7,622 bases of DNA from CAZXMB01 sp964641715. Its GTDB lineage: Bacteria > Desulfobacterota > BSN033 > UBA1163. A program made the translations under genes and the position numbers. Positions 1 through 4,172 of the stretch are shown here, piece after piece (within the stretch, counting starts at the first letter, position 1; each line of letters begins with the position of its first letter). Under the pieces are notes generated by a model. It was not told where the DNA came from. It worked only from the letters and a program-made list of their open reading frames with translations, and ran no database searches. The stretch lies in NCBI GenBank assembly GCA_964641715.1, contig CAZXMB010000144.1, forward strand, positions 1 to 7,622, given 5' to 3'.

Positions 1-8
1 GAGAGGGA

Positions 9-440
9 TTACCTGGTGGGGATGTAGGCCTGGGGGATGGTGCCGCCCCATTGCCATTGGATGGAACCATCTGTACTTACGACAGGGGTGAGGGCTAAAG
101 TCCGGCCATCAACTTCTCCAGCAATATTGGCGAGCGTTGTTTCAATCATTCCGGTTGCCTGATCTATCCTCGCTGCGCTTATCCTGATCCCTAGCAGACC
201 AACCCCTAAGCTTGTCCGGATGGCGGAGATATCCGGACAATCAGGCCAGACTGTTGCCCCTGCTTCCTCTTGATACAATCCCACAGCCTTTGCAAGGTGG
301 CCGATGGCATTGACGACTTCAGACATTCTTGCCTTTGTCACATGGGCCTTATACATCGGGATTGCAATAGCCGCAATGATTCCGATGATAGCCACCACAA
401 TTAATAATTCAATCAGTGTAAACCCCTTTTTCCCTGTCAT
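9..440 (-). CDS. pilA: Type IVa major-pilin-like prepilin
   Basis: Prepilin subunit of a type IV pilus or related pseudopilus, expected to be cleaved and N-methylated by the PilD peptidase and assembled from the inner membrane. The leader is MTGKKG, followed by FTLIELLIVVAIIGIIAAIAIP, so cleavage falls after G6 and mature residue 5 is the conserved Glu. The first 25 or so mature residues form the hydrophobic assembly helix; the rest is a globular head. The protein is 143 residues (137 mature). I chose the ATG at 440: the frame is open to a TTG at 476, but that TTG has no ribosome binding site and would lie only about 4 nt from the start site predicted by the sigma-54 element at 491-507. The head has a single Cys (mature residue 62), so the usual C-terminal disulfide loop is missing. 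Aromatic residues are few (F1, Y24, Y50, W59, W123, W125, Y133). A minor pilin or a type II secretion pseudopilin is possible. The gene ends in TAA at 9-11. Confidence 0.9.
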   Translation of the reverse strand: MTGKKGFTLIELLIVVAIIGIIAAIAIPMYKAHVTKARMSEVVNAIGHLAKAVGLYQEEAGATVWPDCPDISAIRTSLGVGLLGIRISAARIDQATGMIETTLANIAGEVDGRTLALTPVVSTDGSIQWQWGGTIPQAYIPTR

Positions 441-490
441 CGAACTGAGCGCGCCTCTAAACTGAAAAGTGGTCAACGTTCAAATAATTC

Positions 491-507
491 AGCATATTTT
501 ATGCCAA
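491..507 (-). promoter_or_regulatory. Sigma-54 (-24/-12) promoter of the pilin gene
   Basis: Read on the minus strand, TTGGCATAAAATATGCT has GG (505-504) and GC (493-492) separated by exactly 10 nt, with TGGCAT matching the TGGCAC/T -24 box and ATGCT close to the TTGCA/T -12 box. Transcription would start near 480, giving a leader of about 40 nt before the ATG at 440. Sigma-54 control by PilR/PilS is established for pilA in Pseudomonas and Geobacter; its use here is inferred from sequence and position. Confidence 0.75.
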
Positions 508-594
508 ATATATTGAGAAGGGGATAGGTTGTTTTCTAATTGATATTATTGATAAATTTGAAAAACTATACCCGTGAATTCTTCAAAGAAATAT

Positions 595-627
595 GACAAA
601 AAGGCAAAAAATGACATTTTTTGGACA
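595..627 (-). promoter_or_regulatory. Cluster of three TGTC sites, possible PilR-type enhancer
   Basis: On the minus strand TGTC occurs at 627-624, 616-613 and 598-595, within A/T tracts, 90-120 bp upstream of the -24 box of the pilin promoter. PilR of Pseudomonas is known to bind repeated TGTC-containing motifs in A/T tracts at about this distance. The motif is short and the background is AT-rich, so this is only suggestive. Confidence 0.3.
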
Positions 628-685
628 TTATTGGAAGCGGGTTAATTAAGGATACTTAAGTGGGTATTTAGATATGAGAGGGATT

Positions 686-799
686 TTAATTCTTTTTGGC
701 ATAGGCCAAAGCCATCTTTCCAAAAAGAAAGATTAATCCGATCATTCCCATTCCTAAAACGAATGAGGTGGAGATCATTGCTGTCAATAAAATTTTCAT
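686..799 (-). CDS. Unrecognised 37-residue single-span membrane protein
   Basis: A small open reading frame from ATG (799-797) to TAA (688-686), 37 residues. It starts MKILLTAM, continues with about 22 uninterrupted hydrophobic or small residues (STSFVLGMGMIGLIFLFG) and ends KMALAYAKKN, so it should be one membrane helix with a short basic C-terminal tail. A strong ribosome binding site, AAGGAG (813-808), lies 8 nt before the ATG, and a sigma-54 element, a GEMM-type aptamer and a terminator lie upstream in the right orientation, which is the main argument that it is real. It ends about 180 nt before the pilin promoter, and I see no clear terminator between, so read-through into the pilin gene is possible. 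I do not recognise the family. Pilus accessory peptide or regulator of a membrane partner are guesses from position only. A secreted peptide with a leader-like N-terminus is the alternative. Confidence 0.7.
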   Translation of the reverse strand: MKILLTAMISTSFVLGMGMIGLIFLFGKMALAYAKKN

Positions 800-807
800 T
801 TTTTCAA

Positions 808-813
808 CTCCTT
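808..813 (-). promoter_or_regulatory. Shine-Dalgarno site of the 37-residue protein
   Basis: AAGGAG on the minus strand, 8 nt from the ATG at 799 and 20 nt downstream of the terminator U tract. It is the strongest single sign that the small reading frame is translated. Confidence 0.75.
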
Positions 814-833
814 TGAAGAGATTTTGGAATAAC

Positions 834-867
834 AAAAAACCCGCGGTTAAAATAAGCCACGGGTTTT
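834..867 (-). terminator. Intrinsic terminator, expression platform of the riboswitch
   Basis: On the minus strand an 11-bp stem forms between AAAACCCGUGG (867-857) and CCGCGGGUUUU (846-836), with a 10-nt loop and a run of U (839-834). The one non-Watson-Crick pair is U-G when transcribed from the minus strand but C-A from the plus strand, so the element is built for minus-strand transcription. It lies between the aptamer and the ribosome binding site of the small membrane protein, so termination here would silence that gene. Confidence 0.85.
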
Positions 868-925
868 AAAATTTAATGATTACTTCGGCAACCCAGCCAT
901 CCCGGTTATCCGGGACCCGTGGCTT
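854..925 (-). promoter_or_regulatory. Antiterminator pairing between aptamer and terminator arm
   Basis: Aptamer nucleotides AAGCCACGGGU (925-915) are perfectly complementary over 11 nt to ACCCGUGGCUU (864-854), which includes most of the 5' arm of the terminator. Aptamer folding and antiterminator pairing use the same conserved strand, so the two are mutually exclusive. The simplest reading is that ligand binding frees the terminator arm and switches the gene off; this direction is inferred. Confidence 0.65.
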
Positions 926-1015
926 TCCCCACCTGCTCCATATCTGGAACAGTGGGCCCCCCGTCAGATTCGGCGGCAGGCGTCCTTCGATTACTCGAAG
1001 TTTGGCTTTATCGGT
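878..1015 (-). promoter_or_regulatory. GEMM-I (cyclic dinucleotide) riboswitch aptamer, variant with insertion
   Basis: On the minus strand the 5' half reads ACCGAUAAAGCCAAAC (1015-1000), then a 6-bp hairpin CUUCGA/UCGAAG with a GUAA (GNRA) tetraloop, then GACGC (984-980). The 3' half reads AAAGCCACGGGUC (926-914), a hairpin UCCCGG-AUAA-CCGGGA inside a GCCA/UGGC stem, then GGGUUGCCGAAG ending near 882. These match the GEMM-I consensus, including the GNRA tetraloop, the AAA containing the ligand-stacking A47 and the UGCCGA containing C92 (Vc2 numbering). Two oddities stand out. The nucleotide at G20, which reads the second guanine or adenine of c-di-GMP or cGAMP, is C (position 1005). And 53 nt (979-927) are inserted between GACGC and AAAGCC, which are normally adjacent. 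The insert can form a 12-bp hairpin (956-928). Ligand specificity is therefore uncertain; it could be a new-specificity, dual-input or decaying switch. Confidence 0.75.
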
Positions 1016-1039
1016 ATATTTAATTTTTAATAATATAAC

Positions 1040-1056
1040 AGCAATTTCAATGCCAA
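1040..1056 (-). promoter_or_regulatory. Sigma-54 (-24/-12) promoter of the riboswitch transcript
   Basis: On the minus strand TTGGCATTGAAATTGCT has GG (1054-1053) and GC (1042-1041) separated by exactly 10 nt, with TGGCAT and TTGCT boxes, a near-ideal match. The start site would be near 1029, so the transcript would begin about 14 nt before the GEMM aptamer. A CTGTC site at 1168-1164, about 110 nt upstream, resembles the activator sites near the pilin promoter. Confidence 0.8.
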
Positions 1057-1210
1057 ATGGACAATAAATAGATAACCCTTCAATTTTTAATTGTTTTTTT
1101 AAAATAAAAATAACAAGAAGAGGTAGTGATTGCCATTTTTTTGAACTTTTTTCAAGATTCTTTGACAGTTAGTAATAGCAGGGTGGGTGATAAATTTATT
1201 GGAAGATTTA
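1057..1210. other. AT-rich intergenic spacer
   Basis: Between the sigma-54 element and the end of the ABC-F gene I see only AT-rich sequence with A and T tracts, suitable as upstream promoter DNA. There is a weak hairpin at about 1141-1156 (TTGAA/TTCAA) but no convincing terminator for the ABC-F gene and no reading frame with a start signal. Confidence 0.5.
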
Positions 1211-3232
1211 TTAAGGGAGACATTCATCTTCTGTATCTGTGGGGTGGTTAAATATTTTCATCATCTTCATCTCCTCCAGCTCCAGAGCAAGGAATTCCCA
1301 GAGCTGGGTGAGTTGTCTGACCTGCTCTTTGGCCTGTTTTTGGGCTTCGATCGTTTCATAAGTCTCTTTCTTATTGAGATAAAGATCTGATTCGGAAAGC
1401 CTTTGATTGAGGTGATCAACTTTCTGTGTCGCTTCCTGGAGTGAGATCTCCACTTCCTGAAATCTCTTCTGGAGACCGGAGAGCTGCCTCCGGAATTGAT
1501 CCATCTCCTGAGCCCTCATTCGCCTTTCCTCTTTTGCAATGTTTTTTGACTTCTTCTTTTGCGGGGGCAATTCACTCCGCCTGGTCTGAAGGGCCTCTGG
1601 CCCGGACGGGATTGGCCCTGCAGATAGGGATAACTGCTGCTTTTTATAGAGGTAATCATCATAATTTCCGAGGAAGAGATGAGGAATCCCATGGTCGATT
1701 TCAATCACTTTATTGGCGATCTCGTTGATCAAATGCCGGTCATGAGTGATCAGGCAGATCGTTCCCTGAAACTGTTTCAAAGCCATCTCCAAAACGTTTC
1801 TGGATGGAATATCGAGGTGGCTGGTGGGCTCATCGAGGAGAAGGAGGTTGGCAGGTTTTAGAAGCATTTTGGCTAAAATCAAACGGCTCTTCTCTCCGCC
1901 GCTCAGGACAGAGACCTTCTTCTCAATCTCATCGCCGCTGAAAAGGAAGGCCCCTAAAAGAGTTCGCAGTTCGGTCTGGCTCTCGTCAGTAGCCACCCCG
2001 AGGAGCTCCTTATAAACCGTGTTTCCAAGTTGAAGAAGATCGAACTGGTGCTGGGCAAAGTAGGCCCGGGTGACCTCCTTCCCCAGAGTGACCTCCCCTT
2101 CATCATAATCGAGGACTCCGGCGAGAATTTTTAAAAGGGTGGATTTACCTGCTCCATTGGGACCGACCAGGGCCACTTTCTCTCCCCGGTAAAGCGTGAG
2201 ATCAATGCCTCTGTAGACGACTGTTTCTCCATAACACTTGTGGAGGTTTTTCACCTCGATCACCTTGTGACCGCTTCGTCGTGGAGCAGGGAATTGAAAT
2301 CGGATCTCTCTTCTCTCTTTGGGAAGTTCAATCCGCTCCGATTTTTCAAGCATCCTGATCCGGCTCTGAACCTGTCTCGATTTGGTATTCTTGGCTCGGA
2401 ATCGTTCGATGAACCTCTCGGTCTGTTCGATCTTCCTCTGTTGAGTCTTATAAGTCGCTTCGAGAATCTCCGTCCGATTCGCTTTTTCCCTCTGATAAGA
2501 ATCGTAGTTCCCGGCATAAAGGTCAATCCGTTCAGTTTCAATCTCTGCAATTCGATCGATGAGATGGTTGAGGAAAGCCCTGTCATGAGAGACGATGACC
2601 ATGGCCCCGGGATAATTGATCAAGAAATTCTCAAGCCAGATAAGGGAAGCAAGGTCCAAATGGTTCGTTGGCTCATCTAAAAGAAGAAGATCGGGGGATT
2701 GAAGAAGGATTTTTGCCAGAGCAATACGCATGAACCATCCGCCGCTTAGCTCCTCGGTCAATCGGTTAAAATCCCTTTCCTTAAATCCCAGCCCCTTCAG
2801 GATCCTTTTAGCTTCAGCCTCCAGCCCATATCCTCCGAGGATTGTGTAATGGTCCTGAACCCTTCCATACTCCCTGGCCAGCCTCTCCTGTTCTCTTGGG
2901 TCCTGGATGGAGGTCAGTTCCTCTTCCAAAATCTTCATCTTGTCCTGGAGGGACAGGATACTTTCGGCACTTTTCAGGACTTCATCCAGAACCTTATTCC
3001 CTTGAATGGTCATCACTTCCTGAGGAAGGTAGCCAAACTTGACTCCTTTTGCGATAAGGATTTCTCCCCCATCGGCCGATTCCTCCCCGAGGATCATTCT
3101 GAAGAGGGTCGTTTTTCCGGAGCCATTGGGACCAATGAGGCCGATTCGATCCCTCGCTCCAATCTGAAGGCAGGCGTCCTTAAAGAGAACCTTACTTCCG
3201 AATTGCTTCTGAACGTGGTCAAGGGTGATCAT
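1211..3232 (-). CDS. ABC-F family ATPase (YheS/Uup-like)
   Basis: Soluble tandem ATP-binding-cassette protein of the ABC-F group, whose members bind the ribosome near the E site and relieve stalled or drug-inhibited translation. It has 673 residues. Domain 1 has Walker A GPNGSGKTT (34-42), signature LSGGW (162-166), Walker B LLLLDEPTNHLD (182-193) and SHDR (215-218). A charged linker follows (about 241-320), then domain 2 with GPNGAGKST (357-365), LSGGEK (443-448), LLLLDEPTSHLD (463-474) and THD (496-498). A Lys/Glu-rich C-terminal coiled coil spans about 562-656, as in YheS, Uup and relatives. All ATPase motifs are intact and there are no membrane segments, so it is not a transporter. I start at the ATG at 3232 because domain 1 begins there; there is no clear ribosome binding site, and only 29 nt separate the start from the assembly gap. 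The exact subfamily, and any role in antibiotic resistance, cannot be told from motifs alone. Confidence 0.93.
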   Translation of the reverse strand: MITLDHVQKQFGSKVLFKDACLQIGARDRIGLIGPNGSGKTTLFRMILGEESADGGEILIAKGVKFGYLPQEVMTIQGNKVLDEVLKSAESILSLQDKMKILEEELTSIQDPREQERLAREYGRVQDHYTILGGYGLEAEAKRILKGLGFKERDFNRLTEELSGGWFMRIALAKILLQSPDLLLLDEPTNHLDLASLIWLENFLINYPGAMVIVSHDRAFLNHLIDRIAEIETERIDLYAGNYDSYQREKANRTEILEATYKTQQRKIEQTERFIERFRAKNTKSRQVQSRIRMLEKSERIELPKERREIRFQFPAPRRSGHKVIEVKNLHKCYGETVVYRGIDLTLYRGEKVALVGPNGAGKSTLLKILAGVLDYDEGEVTLGKEVTRAYFAQHQFDLLQLGNTVYKELLGVATDESQTELRTLLGAFLFSGDEIEKKVSVLSGGEKSRLILAKMLLKPANLLLLDEPTSHLDIPSRNVLEMALKQFQGTICLITHDRHLINEIANKVIEIDHGIPHLFLGNYDDYLYKKQQLSLSAGPIPSGPEALQTRRSELPPQKKKSKNIAKEERRMRAQEMDQFRRQLSGLQKRFQEVEISLQEATQKVDHLNQRLSESDLYLNKKETYETIEAQKQAKEQVRQLTQLWEFLALELEEMKMMKIFNHPTDTEDECLP

Positions 3233-3235
3233 ACA

Positions 3236-3410
3236 ATTAAAATGGAATAATGGAAGATTGGNNNNNNNNNNNNNNNNNNNNNNNNNNNNNNNNNNNNNNN
3301 NNNNNNNNNNNNNNNNNNNNNNNNNNNNNNNNNNNNNNNNNNNNNNNNNNNNNNNNNNNNNCAAGCTAAATTCGGTTGTATTCTCAATAATCCATCATTC
3401 CAATATTCCA
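3236..3410. repeat. Degenerate TTCCA repeats flanking the gap, in inverted orientation
   Basis: To the left of the gap the plus strand reads AATGGAATAATGGAAGATTGG (tandem TGGAA-like units, 3240-3261). To the right (3386-3410) the plus strand reads the complement-type units, AATCCATCATTCCAATATTCCA. The two sides are thus inverted relative to one another. Such low-complexity inverted repeats would explain why assembly broke here. The repeat count inside the gap is not visible. Confidence 0.45.
3262..3361. other. Assembly gap of 100 N
   Basis: Exactly 100 undetermined bases, the conventional placeholder for a scaffold gap of unknown length. It lies between the start of the ABC-F gene and the end of the zinc-ribbon gene, so the true spacing and any gene inside are unknown. 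Confidence 0.99.
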
Positions 3411-3413
3411 GAA

Positions 3414-3764
3414 TTATGTGTCGGTATTATACTTGTCAAAATTATAACCTGCTTTTTTGTAATCCTCCAAGGCACGGGTCTTCAGATCCTCTCTTTTTGT
3501 TTTCTCGGCTTCTTTATCCGCAAGCTCAGCGGCGTGACTCCATTTCCCCTCTTTTTCATACTCCTTGATCTTTTGATCTGCCCCTGTCGCCCGGCCCGTT
3601 TTAATCACAAAGGCAGGAGCGAAGAGAATCCGGGAGATTTCGTTATGACAACGAGGGCATTGAGTCCATGGAGAGTCGGTCATTCTCTGAATAACCTCAA
3701 ATCCATTCCGGCAATGGTCGCAGCTCCTATCTAAATCCACCGCTCGATAGGCATAAGTAGGCAT
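3414..3764 (-). CDS. FmdB-type small zinc-ribbon protein
   Basis: A 116-residue protein of the FmdB putative regulatory family. It begins MPTYAYRA and carries two CxxC knuckles, C15/C18 and C36/C39, expected to bind one zinc. The family signature is an MPTYxY start, a first CxxC followed by FEV (here GFEVIQRM), and a second CPxC. After the ribbon, residues about 60-116 are rich in Lys, Glu and Ala and probably helical, longer than the short tail of typical members. I start at the ATG at 3764, not at the upstream in-frame GTG at 3773, because GGAGGT (3777-3772) lies 7 nt before this ATG and the MPTY start is the family norm. The first knuckle is spaced unusually far from the start (AVDLDRSCDHC). 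The cellular role of the family is poorly defined; the name comes from an amidase-linked gene. It is on the same strand as the ABC-F gene, but the gap prevents an operon call. Confidence 0.85.
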   Translation of the reverse strand: MPTYAYRAVDLDRSCDHCRNGFEVIQRMTDSPWTQCPRCHNEISRILFAPAFVIKTGRATGADQKIKEYEKEGKWSHAAELADKEAEKTKREDLKTRALEDYKKAGYNFDKYNTDT

Positions 3765-3771
3765 TTGGACC

Positions 3772-3777
3772 ACCTCC
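3772..3777 (-). promoter_or_regulatory. Shine-Dalgarno site of the zinc-ribbon gene
   Basis: GGAGGT on the minus strand, 7 nt before the ATG at 3764. It decides the start against the upstream GTG at 3773, which overlaps this site. Confidence 0.8.
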
Positions 3778-3782
3778 GCATA

Positions 3783-3812
3783 AATAGATAATATCTTTAT
3801 TCATTTTGTCAA
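3783..3812 (-). promoter_or_regulatory. Possible sigma-70 promoter for the zinc-ribbon gene
   Basis: A perfect -35 box TTGACA (3812-3807) on the minus strand is followed at 18 nt by TCTATT (3788-3783); TATTAT (3793-3788) at a shorter spacing is another option. Either start site would fall within a few bases of the ribosome binding site at 3777-3772, giving a very short leader. The -35 is convincing, the -10 less so. Confidence 0.4.
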
Positions 3813-4172
3813 GGGGTTCTATTATAATTTCAAAGGCTGTCGGGAAATCCGTTCATTAGAAGATAGATTTGAGAAGGTTAGAGTATCGGGTGATAGATCC
3901 ATTAAAAACCGAAAGCCAGAATTGGTCTCTTCATGCTTGCCTAATGCGTAAGCGAGGGCCACTGGGTAGGGTCCCGATTTAATCGTGGCCTATTCAGGGC
4001 GACTGAAGTCGCCCTTACCCCGTTTAAGTGACATGTATACCTAAAAATGTATTGACTTAGAAATTCTATTATGTTAAAAAAATCACATTTAATACTTCAT
4101 AAAATCTAAAAATTTAAATTCCTTAAAAATTTTGATGGAGTATAACATCCTACTTCATTCATTGGGGGGATT
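3813..4172. other. Divergent intergenic region, no gene seen
   Basis: Non-coding spacer between the divergent zinc-ribbon and cytochrome genes. The middle (about 3937-4020) is GC-richer and full of inverted repeats: GCTT/AAGC near 3937-3955, GGCCAC/GTGGCC (3957-3962 and 3985-3990), and the palindrome at 3997-4014. The last 150 nt are very AT-rich. TTGACT (4052-4057) could be a -35 box for the plus-strand cytochrome gene, but no good -10 follows at 16-18 nt. A G-rich stretch GGGGGGA (4164-4170) just before the ATG at 4173 is a weak, closely spaced ribosome binding site. Confidence 0.5.
3997..4014. repeat. REP-like palindrome GGGCGACT/AGTCGCCC
   Basis: A perfect inverted repeat, GGGCGACTGAAGTCGCCC, preceded by TTCA and followed by TTACCCC. 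With GGGTAGGG at 3964-3971 and CCCTTACCC at 4012-4020 a larger imperfect stem can also form. It is not followed by a T tract on either strand, so it looks like a repetitive extragenic palindrome, not a terminator. Confidence 0.6.

Noticed and set aside
441..476. Longer pilin starting at TTG 476
   Set aside because: No ribosome binding site, and it would start about 4 nt from the predicted sigma-54 transcription start; the ATG at 440 gives a standard prepilin leader.
927..979. Insert in the aptamer as a second, tandem GEMM copy
   Set aside because: It contains no GNRA hairpin with flanking CAAAC and GACGC; only short GCCGAA-like resemblance is present.
876..1067. Plus-strand open frame over the riboswitch
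   Set aside because: It is antisense to a strongly structured RNA element, has no start signal and no recognisable protein features.
1080..1100. CAATT/AATTG hairpin followed by T8 as a plus-strand terminator
   Set aside because: The stem is only five A/T-rich pairs and no plus-strand gene precedes it.
2240..3250. Plus-strand open frames within the ABC-F and zinc-ribbon genes
   Set aside because: Shadows of well-supported minus-strand genes.
3233..3364. ABC-F reading frame extended through the N run
   Set aside because: The extension consists of undetermined bases plus nine residues with no family similarity; domain 1 begins at the ATG at 3232.
3986..4000. GG-N10-GC spacing (TGGCC...AGGGC) as a sigma-54 promoter of the CbcL-like gene
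   Set aside because: The -12 box lacks the TT before GC and it lies inside the palindrome-rich stretch, about 170 nt from the ATG; spacing is probably chance.
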